Positions 11,950 to 22,206 of a DNA stretch of 64,000 bases are shown in pieces (positions within the stretch are counted from its first letter, which is position 1; the number at the start of each line of letters is the position of its first letter). Both the position numbers and the translations under genes were made by a program. The DNA comes from Aspidapion aeneum (taxonomy: Eukaryota; Arthropoda; Insecta; Coleoptera; Brentidae): the NCBI GenBank assembly GCA_963576565.1, contig OY755046.1, positions 52,927,471-52,991,470 on the forward strand, given 5' to 3'. Under the pieces are notes generated by a model. It saw nothing but the letters and a program-made list of their open reading frames with translations, made no database searches and was not told the DNA's origin.

Positions 11950-12170
11950 TAACAGGGAGTTATTGGAATAAAACCCGACTTTATTTTAGAGTCGGCTTTA
12001 TTCTGACAGATTTACAAAGAAAACTGACAGCTGACCCATCGAAATTGACTTACTAAAGTCAAATTTAAAAATAAAGTCGCTAACTTTCATTTTGTAAAAC
12101 AGGCACTAATAAATCCGGTTCTTAAATACACAAAGGCCGAATTTTGAAAGAAAGCAGCTGCTTTTTATAT
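11950..12170. repeat. MITE family M1, diverged copy 2
   Basis: It shares AAACTGACAGCTGACCCATC, AATTGACTTACTAAAGTCAA, AATAAATCCGGTTC and CACAAAGGCCGAATTTTGAA in order with the copies at 6311 and 31331. The ends are not recognisable. Confidence 0.65.
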
Positions 12171-12861
12171 GTAAATATCTCACAGTACTTATTATTTGAT
12201 ATCTGTAATTCTTTAGAGGAAGCAATAAGCCGCACACCTCTGTTAATAGGCGGTCCTAGAGTTTCAAAAAGTGGGAATGAGGGTTATTTTTTTTTGCACA
12301 TTTATGGTTGCCTCTAGAATTTGTAGTTCTCTTAAAAAAAAAACGGGCCTGCCAGGTTTAATTAAAACAGTACTCATTTTTAAGTACGATATAAGTTTAA
12401 TTCTTGTGGGTATCTTTTACTGTCTTAATGGAGACTCAAGAAACTGCATCCAAAGAATCTAACTAGCTACACTCCCACATACAAACACCTAATTGACTTT
12501 CCAAAAACTTCCACAACTCCCGAGCTTCTTTTCAACTTTAATTGACATAAATGAACCTAGATAACCTATATTTTCATCCGTAAGCGAAGAGAGACTTTAA
12601 TTTTTAAATTTTGCTTGCGCTAAGTTAGCTTAGTAGACGTGGTCTGCAATAAGAAAATATAAAGGTTATCCTATTTTTCGAAAACTTAATTTTCTTTTAG
12701 TGTTTCTATATAGTGTTCATCATATACGTATTACGTATATGGTGTTCATAGCCTGCGCAATAATAGGTAGAGAAGGTATTGTTTTCGACGAAAAAATTTT
12801 TTTTCAGATAAACCCTAAAATGTGTTATTTCGGAATATGGAAGTACACGTTTTTCTAAATA
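12171..12861. other. No gene; 21 bp palindrome at about 12721
   Basis: The palindrome CATATACGTATTACGTATATG has 10 bp arms around one base. A fragment GTAGAGAAGGTATTGTTTTC at about 12769-12788 matches the end of repeat family D (see 57214). Nothing else was recognised. Confidence 0.5.
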
Positions 12862-14140
12862 ATTTATTATTTTATTTATTTATTCACAATTTTTATTAAA
12901 GTAATTTTTAAGCCTACATAAGTTTATGATACCTGATAACTATGTTATGAACTAACAATAAACTTATTAAATTGATTAAGAGTAACATTGAATATGTCAA
13001 TATCTAACTTGTTAATAGAGTTCGCCATTCTTGCCATACGAGAATTAATACCATATGATGTTCTGTGATGAATTTCTCATTATTCTAAATTAAAATTGGA
13101 CTAAGTGTAACAATTTGGGACATTCAACTTTATTATTAATAATTTTAAAAATCATTTTTACATCTATCATGACACTTATTTTTAATAAGCTATCGATATT
13201 AAGTAGTTTTTGCAAAAATTTTGTGCTGAATTCTCTCTAACACATCTAACAAATATGGATTACAATATGATATACCTACATCTTTAATTCTGTCAGTAGC
13301 ATTTAGTTTTGTACAATCCAGTATATAATTGAAAATAATTAGTGTTTTTATTCGAAAAAATCTCATAACATTACATTTTTTCACATTCAGGGTAAGCTGA
13401 TCATCTTAAGTTCTGACTATGTGATATAAAAATTTACAGTTCTTTATACAACAAGGCAGATCATATTTAAATAGATTAAACAAGAGTAGGGCTAGATGCC
13501 CGCCCTAATGCAGCACTGAACCAGCATTAATTTTAAATAATAGTGTATTATTTATATTTATAATTTTTTCCCTTACTTAGATAGCTTTCAGTCCAGCTGA
13601 GAAAACAGCCCCAAAACCAATCTGTTTCAACTTCTTTGACAGGAACCTATGACTGCCCCTGTCGAAGGCTTTGGAGAAAACGGTACAGATTACATCTACC
13701 TGACACTGACTCTTCAAAGCCTTCGACACATATTCAGTGTACACAAGAAGATTCGAGGTAGTTGCTGTTCAGATCCAAGGTGACATTTCATAACAGGTGT
13801 TATTTTTTTGGTTACAATTATTTGTTCAAAAATATTACTAAATAAATCAATTCTAGAAATGGCTCTGTAACTATCAATTTAAAAAATCGGTGTTACATAA
13901 CTAAGTTTCCATTTTTCATAGAAAGAAGCTGATAAAAGAGATTTTAAATATACCATATGAAGAACTGGTGCCAAAATAAACCTACAACTAAATACAAACT
14001 CACGAGGGATACCATCAGACCCATTTGCCTAAAATTTTTCAATTGCATTAAAGACTTCAATAATTTTAATATTATAACTATTCAAAATCAAGTCAGATTG
14101 AATATTATTATTACTATAATCTGAATTTGTGTCTGATGTA
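12862..14140 (-). pseudogene. Decayed Jockey-like non-LTR retrotransposon
   Basis: Read on the minus strand: block A-like QVDVICTVFSKAFDRGSH at about 13710-13655, a decayed block B' near 13520-13480, then the region after the YADD block (FFRIKTLIIFNYILDCTKLN, DRIKDVGIS) at 13384-13199, and the C-terminal SINKLDIDIFNVTLNQFNKF at about 13030-12970. An AATAAATAAATAAAATAAT tail lies near 12890-12862. Stops and frame breaks are frequent and the 5' part is missing. Order and strand are consistent with one old 5'-truncated insertion. Confidence 0.7.
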
Positions 14141-14159
14141 TAAACCAGACTAATGAAAG

Positions 14160-14320
14160 TAGTTAATAAGTTATTATTAAAAACTTTCTAGCAGCTTCCA
14201 TTTCTGAGATATTTACAAAAACGGTTTTCAAATCTGATAAAGCGTGGAGTTCACTTGCAGTGTGTTAATGGGCTAAAATGATATCAGATGTATCATCGAT
14301 CCATATATCTGGCATATCGG
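14160..14320 (+). repeat. Repeat family D, fragment
   Basis: The words TTTCTGAGATATTTACAAAAAC, GTTTTCAAATCTGATAAAGC, TTCACTTGCAGTGTG and ATCGATCCATATAT align in order with the repeats at 53833-54275 and 57214-57680. Confidence 0.6.
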
Positions 14321-14956
14321 TAAAAACCGTTCATTTTTAAATTTGTATTGGAGAACTTAGCTTTGCTTTTATCTCAATTCTGTCTACGGAATATCATTTT
14401 CGCGTACTTGGCTCTTTTTACATGAAATGTTTTTGTTATGTTATATTTATATTAGAAAGAAGAAGCCTAAATCTGAATTAACAAATCATTTAATTTTAAT
14501 TAGTTTTATTGCAATTAAATAAAATGTTACATATTATGCATAGGTAATATTTCACGCAAATAGATAAAATTTGTCACGTAAAATTTAGAGGTCGGATTAA
14601 ATAATTCCATTTCCGTGAATTTGCGTAATATAACACTAAATCACTTAAAATGCTGTTTTGCATTTGATGATAATCAGTTCTGTGTGTCATCGATCAATGG
14701 CCTTAATTTACGTAATGAGTTGCAGGCTAATACAAAATTAAAAGTGAATTAATTTAGCTAACTTGATTATAAAACTGATAGCAATCCTGCCTTTGTTCTC
14801 TTCTCTTTTTAATATTGACGAAGTACCCTAATTTCGGACTTGTGTTAACTCTAAATTAAATTTGATTCGTATCGTCGACTAATACCGTTTAAAAATTGCC
14901 ACCTGGGATTTTTCGAGAACCGCTGAAAATTTTAAAAAATGCTGAGACACGTCGAT

Positions 14957-15168
14957 TTCCAAAACATTACCACACTAACACAACAAAGTGGACATGGCTC
15001 AGCCTTAATGGAATAACAAAAAACGAAATCGACTAGATACTCACTACTAAGAAAAATATCATTAGATATGTAACAGTTCTAAACAGCTTTAAAATAGACA
15101 GTGATTACAGGATGGTCAGAACAAAAACCTCTATTAATAGCAATTTCAAAATCAAAAGAAAAATTAAT
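14957..15168 (+). pseudogene. RTE-like retrotransposon, endonuclease end (left half)
   Basis: The frame ending at 15168 reads TKWTWLSLNGITKNEID, a stop, then ILTTKKNII, TVLNSFKIDSDYRMVRTKTS. WTW.S.NG.TKNEIDYIL, VLNSF and SDHRMVR are the C-terminal endonuclease motifs of RTE-clade elements, with the SDH catalytic motif here SDY. The coding sequence is cut at codon AAT (15166-15168) by the minus-strand element at 15169-19297. It resumes in frame at 19313 once one target duplication is discounted. It is a relic, with a stop in the endonuclease and the SDH change. Confidence 0.85.
15154..15168. repeat. Target-site duplication of Jockey-type element (left)
   Basis: AAAAGAAAAATTAAT is identical to 19298-19312. 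The A-rich word alone would be weak evidence, but removing the element plus one copy restores the RTE reading frame exactly. Confidence 0.88.
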
Positions 15169-15380
15169 TTTTTTTTATTTTATTTGTCAAACACACTGTG
15201 TTTTTTTTTTTTATTACAATCTAGTCAGTAAGACTAATTAGCAATTTTGTTTTAACTTAATTTACTAGAAAAGTCAGATTTAAACTTAGGGTTCACTCAA
15301 CAGTTCTCCCCGCTTTGTTTAGTCTGTAACTCACAATTGTGTTGTGTTTATAGCATTATTTTGTTTTATGTGTAATTCAC

Positions 15381-18041
15381 TTAGTTTACTAGCTCAAACG
15401 GCTTCACTCTTTTTAGTCGTCGAACTAGCATAGTATTGTCTAGAAGCTGAATTGCTTCCACATTCACATGCCGATGGAGTCTATCTTCATGGCTTTTTGC
15501 GTACTTTTTTATAGTCTCTGCTACAGTTTCGATTTTTAGATCTCGATGAAGGTCACTATTTCGAACGTACCAAGGTGCATTCACAATGTTTCTTAATACT
15601 TTATTTTGAAATCTCTGTACAACTAGAATGTTACTCTCTTTAGCACAACCCCATAGTTGAATACCATATGTCCATACTGGTTTCAGTATTTGTCTATAAA
15701 GCAGTAACTTATTATGAATTGTTAAATTGGACTTCCTTCCAATTAGCCAGTTCATTTTTCTATACCTTATCTCAAGTTCTTCTTTTTTTTTCTTAACATG
15801 TGCTTTCCAGCGCAATTTGGTATCAAGTGTCATACCTAGATATTTTGCCTGATTCGAATATGGTACTGGAATGTTGTTAATTGTTATTTGTATGTGATTT
15901 ATATTTTTGTTTGTAAAATCAACATGAATTGATTTGGTTTCATTTAATTTTATTCGCCACTTTGTGGTCCAACTGTGAATTTGGGTGACTGCATCCTGAA
16001 GTTTCTCTATGCATTTTTCAATAGATTTTTCTACCGTCAATAAACCAGTATCATCGGCAAATGTTGCTAAGTGACAATTTTCTGGCTTTGGGATATCACA
16101 AGTGAATAATAAGTATAGATAAGGGCCTAGTACGCTACCCTGGGGCACGCCTGCTTGAATTTCTCTTAAATTTGAGTATGAGTCTTCCTGTTTTACTCTA
16201 AAATGTCTATCAGATATGTATGATTCCAAAATATCCGAATACTGTTTTGGCAGAAACCTTTTTAGTTTAAAATTAAGGCCTTCATGCCACACTTTGTCAA
16301 ATGCTTGTGCTACATCTAGAAAAACTGCAGAACAAACTTTTCCCTCTTCTAGTGCTTTTTCTATTATATTAGTAATTCTGTGTACTTGATCTATCGTGGA
16401 ATGCTTGTCTCGAAAACCAAATTGATGAGATGGAATAATTTCTTGTCTTTCTATGATGGGTTTTATTCTTTTAAGCAATAATTTTTCATAGAGCTTGGAT
16501 ATAATTGGCAGCAAAGATATTGGCCTGTAAGATGACACGTCATGGAGTGGTTTTCCCGGTTTTGGAATCATGATAACTTCTGCAACTTTCCACAGTTTAG
16601 GTACGTACCTAAGCCTAAAAGACGCATTAATTAGGTTGCATAGTTTTACGATAGCTTTTCTGGGGAGTTGTTTTATGACTACCCCGTTAATAAGATCATA
16701 CCCTGGGGCTTTTTTCGAATTAATATTTTTGATTTCTGTTAATATTTCTTTTGGTGATGTAAGCTTAATATGGTCCTCGATTTGATGGGGTTCATTTAAA
16801 TGAAAGTGTTCATCTGGTGCTTCGTGGGGCTGAAATGTTTTTTCTAAATGACTTGCAAAAATATCTGCTTTTTCTTCGTTACTCCTTGCCCACTGGTTGT
16901 TAGATTTTCGTATGGGTGGAATTTGGATAATTGGTCTTTTAAAATCTTTGGTTGCTTTCCAAAGGGAATAGTCGGTATTTTTATCATCTGTAAGCTCATT
17001 AAGAAAATGGTTAATAGATTCATTTTTTATTACTAGAATTTCTCGCCTAATGCGCTGCGTCATGTTGTTGAGATTTGTTTTGTCCCGAGGATCACGGCTT
17101 TGTTGCCACTTTCTTCTTAGTTTCCTTTTTTCCAATATAAGGTCTCTAATTTCCTTTGGATAGTTTTTTCCCTTAAAAATTCTCTTTGGTTTTGGACTGT
17201 TTTCCCAAGCTGCTTGTTGAATATTTGTAACAAAATAATCAACTTCTTTATCGATTTGTTCTGGCGTTTGCAATGGTACTGATAGGTTTATTTTTTCTGA
17301 CAGACTTTGTTTAAAACTAATCCAGTCAGTCAGTTTATTAACTAGTGAGATATTTGCTTCTTTCTTTATTATGTTTTTACTAAGAGTTAGAATAATAGGT
17401 GAATGATCTGAGTGTAAATCAAAACTTTCTTCTATATCTACAAAACTTAAAGATATATTTTTTACTATAAAAAAATCAATTAGATCTGGAATTTTTCCTG
17501 GATCTGTTGGATAGTATGTGGGCTTACCAGTTGATATCGGCTCACATTGATATTCACTAATAGCTTGCAAAAGTTCTTTTCCTTTAGAGTTCGTCAGTCT
17601 AGATCCCCAGTAGGTATTTTTTGCATTAAAGTCACCTCCAATTATAAAACGGTTTCCTAATTTTCTGAGAAAATTAAGATATTGATTTTTCTTTAGTAAG
17701 TGCCTTGGTGGTATATAGACAGCACTTATGACTAATGTATATGTTTTGGTTTTTACACTTACTAATGTAGCTTGAATCTCTATGGTTTTATATCCCTTCT
17801 CCTCATAGTGTGATATATTTTCTTTAATTATTACAGCACTTCCCCCATGTGCAGTATTGCTAGGGTGAGTTGTATGATACACTTTATAACCTTTAAATTT
17901 AATGTGAGACTGGTTAGTGAAATGCGTTTCTGACACAAGACAGACGTCAATTTTTTCTATGTCTAGAATAACTTGCAAGTCTTGCTGATGTTGCAAGAGA
18001 CCATTGGCATTCCAAGCTAGGATTCTAAGATTACTGACCAT
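15381..18041 (-). CDS. Jockey-type ORF2: endonuclease / reverse transcriptase
   Basis: 886 residues, uninterrupted. The N-terminal APE-type endonuclease (about 1-225) shows NANG (11-14), SETHF (37-41, catalytic Glu), GGDFNAKNTYWGS (135-147) and SDHSP (211-215), so the nuclease residues are in place. The reverse transcriptase (about 470-740) shows SYRPISLLPIISKLYEK (504-520), HQFGFRDKHST, AVFLDVAQAFDKVWH (block A, 572-586), GVPQGSVLGP (631-640) and FADD (661-664, catalytic Asp pair), then KYLGMTLD. No RNase H domain follows, as is usual in this clade. Translation starts 11 bases inside the end of ORF1, so coupling or reinitiation is likely. The protein nicks target DNA and primes cDNA synthesis on the element RNA. 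Length matches Jockey-family ORF2. Confidence 0.96.
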   Translation of the reverse strand: MVSNLRILAWNANGLLQHQQDLQVILDIEKIDVCLVSETHFTNQSHIKFKGYKVYHTTHPSNTAHGGSAVIIKENISHYEEKGYKTIEIQATLVSVKTKTYTLVISAVYIPPRHLLKKNQYLNFLRKLGNRFIIGGDFNAKNTYWGSRLTNSKGKELLQAISEYQCEPISTGKPTYYPTDPGKIPDLIDFFIVKNISLSFVDIEESFDLHSDHSPIILTLSKNIIKKEANISLVNKLTDWISFKQSLSEKINLSVPLQTPEQIDKEVDYFVTNIQQAAWENSPKPKRIFKGKNYPKEIRDLILEKRKLRRKWQQSRDPRDKTNLNNMTQRIRREILVIKNESINHFLNELTDDKNTDYSLWKATKDFKRPIIQIPPIRKSNNQWARSNEEKADIFASHLEKTFQPHEAPDEHFHLNEPHQIEDHIKLTSPKEILTEIKNINSKKAPGYDLINGVVIKQLPRKAIVKLCNLINASFRLRYVPKLWKVAEVIMIPKPGKPLHDVSSYRPISLLPIISKLYEKLLLKRIKPIIERQEIIPSHQFGFRDKHSTIDQVHRITNIIEKALEEGKVCSAVFLDVAQAFDKVWHEGLNFKLKRFLPKQYSDILESYISDRHFRVKQEDSYSNLREIQAGVPQGSVLGPYLYLLFTCDIPKPENCHLATFADDTGLLTVEKSIEKCIEKLQDAVTQIHSWTTKWRIKLNETKSIHVDFTNKNINHIQITINNIPVPYSNQAKYLGMTLDTKLRWKAHVKKKKEELEIRYRKMNWLIGRKSNLTIHNKLLLYRQILKPVWTYGIQLWGCAKESNILVVQRFQNKVLRNIVNAPWYVRNSDLHRDLKIETVAETIKKYAKSHEDRLHRHVNVEAIQLLDNTMLVRRLKRVKPFELVN

Positions 18042-19233
18042 TTTGAGGCATATTGGTAGCTCCGTTATTGCTACTTTCTAGTTTAGTTAATCGCTCATCA
18101 AGTTTGTTCAATTTCTCCAAAATTAATTGTAGTGTTTGTTCCATAGTATTTTGACTACTGATATTAATATCAGGTATAGTAGCTGTTGCTGCTACTTGGC
18201 TGTATGTCCTTGTCACAGAGTTTTGTGTGACTGTGTTTCTTGTCTGTTGGTTTTGTCTATTTGTACTCACGTTTGGTATGAGATTCGGTTTCTTAGGTTT
18301 ATTTTTCAATTTTTGTATTTCCTTAGCAACAAGGCATCCTCTGTAGTTAGCAGGATGCTTGCCTCCACAGTGGATGCATTTTGGCTCAGATTCTTTTGGT
18401 TTGGGGCATTCTACAGTAAGATGTTTCCCCGTGCATTTTACGCAACGTGGTTCTTTAGCGCAATATTTTTGCGTGTGTCCATAAGATTGGCATCTTTTGC
18501 ATTGAGGGACTAACTTTGAGGTTTTTAGTGCTTTTATTTCCACTTCAATCCCAAGGATACTGGAAATTTCAAAAATTTTGTTGATATCTTCATCGTGGCT
18601 AAATGTGAGCATAAACATGTTAAGAGGTTGTCTTGTTCTCCATTTAAGTTTGTTGCTGGCCTCCAGTGCCTTAAAACCTTTTTTTTGTAGATCAGCTACA
18701 ATTTTCTGTGGGTCACATGAGAAGTGTAGCCTATTCGCTATTACTCTAATTGGCCTTATTTGTTTGTTTTCGTATGAGTGCCATTGATGCTTTATTTCAT
18801 TAAGCATTTTAGTAACCAGCCGATAGCTGTCTGCGTCTTGTACATTTATTTTAATATTTTCGTTATTTAAAACTTTTATTTTAACTCCTTGTATGATATT
18901 TAACTTTTCATAAATATCATTAAAATTATTTACGCCATTTACCATAATCGGTGGAGGTAATGGAGCTTTTTTAACCTTAGTTGGGGGTTCTTCATTTTGT
19001 GTTTTATTGGAGGGCTCTCCAGTGCCCGAGCTTTGTTGTGGTGGTGAGAGTGAAGTATCCATTCGACGTTTTTTCCAACCTTTTCCTTTTTGTCTGATCC
19101 ACTCAGTTTCTCTTGCCAGATCGTCCTCATCAGTAATGTAGTCCATGTCAGACTCTTCTTTTTTAGTGACTTTTGTCTCTAAATCTGCAAATTTTCTTTG
19201 CATACTTTCCAGTTGACTTCGGAGATAATCCAC
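18031..19233 (-). CDS. Jockey-type ORF1: zinc-knuckle RNA-binding (Gag-like) protein
   Basis: 400 residues. The N-terminus is a charged coiled-coil-like stretch (LRSQLESMQRKFADLETK). The middle matches the domain that precedes zinc knuckles in Jockey ORF1 proteins. There follow three cysteine/histidine knuckles: CKRCQSYGHTQKYC, CVKCTGKHLTVEC and CIHCGGKHPANYRGC. The C-terminus is another coiled coil (LQLILEKLNKLDERLTKLES) that may support self-association. By family knowledge it binds the element RNA and packages it with ORF2. It overlaps ORF2 by 11 bases in a different frame. The frame is intact. Confidence 0.93.
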   Translation of the reverse strand: MDYLRSQLESMQRKFADLETKVTKKEESDMDYITDEDDLARETEWIRQKGKGWKKRRMDTSLSPPQQSSGTGEPSNKTQNEEPPTKVKKAPLPPPIMVNGVNNFNDIYEKLNIIQGVKIKVLNNENIKINVQDADSYRLVTKMLNEIKHQWHSYENKQIRPIRVIANRLHFSCDPQKIVADLQKKGFKALEASNKLKWRTRQPLNMFMLTFSHDEDINKIFEISSILGIEVEIKALKTSKLVPQCKRCQSYGHTQKYCAKEPRCVKCTGKHLTVECPKPKESEPKCIHCGGKHPANYRGCLVAKEIQKLKNKPKKPNLIPNVSTNRQNQQTRNTVTQNSVTRTYSQVAATATIPDINISSQNTMEQTLQLILEKLNKLDERLTKLESSNNGATNMPQNGQ

Positions 19234-19297
19234 TTGTACACTAAGTGAATTTTTTTCGTTTTGGGATTTTTTCCATTCGCTATATAAAACTTAAAGA

Positions 19298-19312
19298 AAA
19301 AGAAAAATTAAT
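19298..19312. repeat. Target-site duplication of Jockey-type element (right)
   Basis: AAAAGAAAAATTAAT, identical to 15154-15168. Confidence 0.88.
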
Positions 19313-20285
19313 AATAACAATAAACAACTTGACATGAATAAACTTCCACAAAATAAAGCTAAATACAAAGAAAGATTAAAGGAATAGCTAACCGAAAACG
19401 TAAGATATGAAAATGAAAATATCGATGAAATAAATGATACGCTGACAAGAGCTATGACCAAAGTGGGAAAAGATATCGTAAAAAAAGATAGATAATTGTA
19501 TATCAGAAGAAATAAAAAAACTGATAAAAAAAGGCGGAACCTGAACAAAGAAAGAAAAAGAACATCGATAGAATAAACCGAAATAAATAAAATTATAAGA
19601 AAAATAATAAAATAAAATAAAAGAAAGATCCAAGAAATGAGAGAGTGTTATAGAAAATAAAAGAAAAATGAAATAATTAAGGCCGACTCTAGGCAGATAT
19701 GACATAATTAAAATAAATGATATGAACGGCATAGAAACTAACGTTAAAGAGGATATTATAAATATCACACAACTATTCTATACAGAATTATACCAAACAA
19801 AAAGGAAACCATCGCGTGAAACCATGAAGAAACTCCAAACAAAAATAAAGAACATAAACTCAGAGCTACAACCTAAAATAAGCAAAACGGAAATAAAGAG
19901 AGCATTAAAGAAAATTAAAAATAACAAATCCCCTGGAAAAGACGGAGTAAAGCAGATTCAACATTTGATAGTTGTTCTCACTATACTTACTTAGTTTACT
20001 ATACCATAAGCCTTATTGGTCACTGCAGGGAGTGAGGCTGCTCCCTGGCAGTAAACTTTTTACTTTAATCCCGCTGCTTAATTAAGCCGAATTAAGCAAG
20101 TGTAATTGTCAAGCACAGCTGGCACAGACAGAAATGCTCAAGTACGGTGGAAGAGCTGTAGTTAATACCCTCCATATCCTACTGAATAAAATACTAAAAG
20201 AAAATATAATCCCAAACAACTGGAAAGAATCCAAAACCATTATTCTACACAAGAAAGGCGATAGAGCAGACCTAAAAAACTATCG
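19313..20285 (+). pseudogene. RTE-like retrotransposon, linker and RT N-terminal part (right half)
   Basis: Continues the ORF interrupted at 15168. Recognisable pieces are FYTELYQTKRKP, IKRALKKIKNNKSPGKDGV (RT entry block) up to about 19950, and MLKYGGRAVVNTLHILLNKIL, IPNNWKESKTIILHKKGDRADLKNYR at 20134-20285. Frames change several times between 19380 and 19720, and ~165 bases of unrelated sequence (19959-20125) split the RT. The copy stops abruptly at NYR, where NYRPISLL would be expected. It is an old, multiply broken copy. A close relative of the 20173-20285 part lies at 60025-60135. Confidence 0.85.
19959..20125. mobile_element. Small insertion inside the RTE reverse transcriptase
   Basis: RT coding sequence stops after GGAGTAAAGCAG and resumes at ACAGACAGAAATGCTCAAGT. 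The intervening ~165 bases carry GGCTGCTCCCTGGCAGTAAA and a TTAATTAAG...GAATTAAGCAAG pair, with no coding sense. The flanking AAGCAG / AGACAG could be an imperfect target duplication. The element type is unknown; a MITE or SINE fragment is possible. Confidence 0.5.
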
Positions 20286-21190
20286 TGTCTGGAAGTACAG
20301 TAGAATTTTGATGATCTATACATGAGTGAGTGAGTGGCAATTTCGACGATTTTTGAAATTTCGTAACTACTTTACTATTTTATGGAAGTCGATAAAACTT
20401 GGAGGCATTGTTAACTCTGTAAAAATCTACGACTGTGCTAAGGTTGAGTCTTGTAGCTCATTCCGTAGTAGAGTTTAAGATAGGTAAAATATGGGCTGAA
20501 TGGTTCAAGAAAAGATGGTAAGCAGTTTACGCGAACTTGGCGGGGCACAGCTGTGTCCCCAGATGTGCGCTGATACTACCCTTTGCAATGACGTAAGCTA
20601 AAGTAAATCCTAGTGGGGGCTTGAGAGTGTATTGATGCGTAAAGATGATTCCTGGTGAGAGGCTTGAGCTCAGATCGATACATTTTAATCTTGGTTTTTG
20701 GGGATAAGGGTATTCAGTAGCTCTTGGGAGGGGCTTCAGACCTCCTGCGTTCGCCACTACTCTTCGACTTATTCATACATGGCGTACCCTGCTTTAATAG
20801 GCTTTAAAAATACACAATTAAAGAGAGCTTAAATTTAAACGAAAAACTGTGTTTTTATTAGCGAAAATTAAACACCAGGCACACAAAAATTCAAAACCGG
20901 AGAGGGCTTAAATAAAATTTTCGGTAAATACGCTTTCCGATTGGTATTTTGGCACGCAATATTGGCTCTTTTGATGTAGCATTAAAAACTGCAGTCTAAA
21001 AAATTACAAAATATTTGTTTGTTAGTGCATATCAATCAATGAGTGTGTCGAAAATCTGTTATTTAAAATACTGATTAAATTTATAGGCTTAAAATCTACC
21101 ATGTTAACTCAAAAGAGTGTACTCGACAAAATGGCATAAATGGGTTTTTTAAATTTCTAGATTCTCCGTTTTTTGCTGCACAAATGTATA
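20286..21190. other. No gene seen
   Basis: Starts at the abrupt end of the RTE copy, so this is probably another repeat (GAGTGAGTGAGTGG near 20325). The less AT-rich stretch 20520-20760 has open frames on the minus strand without recognisable domains. Confidence 0.4.
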
Positions 21191-21930
21191 TTAGCTCACA
21201 CTACTACTATACTATAGTAGTGTGAGCTATGGTGATCCTAATTTTTTCGAGAAAAAAAAAGTTGCTCCGATTTCAAAAATTTTTACATATCTTTGCGTTT
21301 CAGATGATTTTGAAACTTTTTTGTTGCGCCGTCTGTCTGTCTGTCTGTCTGTCTGTATGTCTGTCTGTATGTCTGTCTGTAACGACCAACGCGCATAACT
21401 CAAAAACCGCTTGCCCGATTTTAATGAAATTTGGTACCTAGGCTGGGTTTTGTGTCGAGATGGTCCCATTTAAAAATGAACAAAATCCACCAAACACAAT
21501 CCAAATAAAAGGGTAGGGGTAGATTTAAAAAATTAGAGTTTATGTAAAAATATAGCTTGTGTGATATCAAATGAAAGGTAATTGAGTCTGGAGTTAAACA
21601 AAATACATTTTAGTTTATTTAAACATAAAGGGTGGGGGTAAATTTCAAAAATTATTTTTTAAGTGAAAATGTGGCGTGTGTGATATCAAACGAAACGTAA
21701 TTGAGTCTAGAGTTAAACAAACTACATTTTAGTTTTAAAAAAAGGGTGGGGGTAGATTTGAAAAATTAAAATTTAAGTCAAAACATAGCTTGTGTGATTT
21801 CAAACGAAAGGTAATTGAGTCTGAAGTTCAATCAAATATATTTCAGTTTTTAGTTATATTAGCTCACACGTACACTATAACTATAGTACCTAGTGTGAGC
21901 TTAGGTGCCCATAGATTGGCAGAGTATTTT
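21191..21930 (+). repeat. Repeat family A, copy 2 (longest intact)
   Basis: It starts with the perfect hairpin AGCTCACACTACTA / TAGTAGTGTGAGCT and has a (CTGT)n microsatellite at about 21332-21380, followed by AACGACCAACGCGCATAACT. Then come diverged ~117 bp sub-repeats around CAAACGAAAGGTAATTGAGT, and the 3' hairpin AGCTCACAC...GTGTGAGCT followed by TAGGTGCCCATAGATTGGCA. No target duplication was found. It is non-coding and likely a non-autonomous DNA element. Confidence 0.8.
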
Positions 21931-22206
21931 TCCTAACAAACGTAAATTTTAGTACCAGTGAATTAATAATAAAATAAATATTCACGGCTAAGCAAGTCAA
22001 AAAAAGGTTTTGTTTTTTTTATATTTTTCCGTGGGTAGCTCAAAAGCTTATACTCACGTAGGTCCAAAATCTAATGGATATCTAACAAGTGTCTACACTT
22101 AACTATTTTGTTCTTATCGGACTCCTCAGCCCAGGGGTGGCGGACTGCGGACACGAGTACGAATCGAAGATCGTTAGCTACTCGGGTCTTGGGTTCCCTC
22201 TGGCGG

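Larger units (their letters stand above)
15169..19297 (-). mobile_element. Jockey-clade non-LTR retrotransposon, apparently full length
   Basis: A 4129 bp element with two overlapping intact ORFs, a short 5' leader (19234-19297) and a ~210 bp 3' UTR ending in an AAATAAAATAAAAAAAAA tail at 15169 onward. It is flanked by a 15 bp target duplication. ORF1 is a nucleic-acid-binding protein with zinc knuckles; ORF2 is an endonuclease plus reverse transcriptase. The domain set, lack of RNase H and A-rich tail place it in the Jockey superfamily. Such elements copy themselves by target-primed reverse transcription. Intact frames suggest recent insertion. It sits inside an older RTE copy of opposite orientation. 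Confidence 0.93.

Noticed and set aside
18136..18513. 125-codon plus-strand frame inside the Jockey element
   Set aside because: Antisense shadow of ORF1 zinc knuckles.
19291..19768. Minus-strand hydrophobic frames (MIFIISSLT..., MFRFRLFLS...)
   Set aside because: Antisense of A-rich RTE coding DNA; apparent membrane segments come from T-rich codons.
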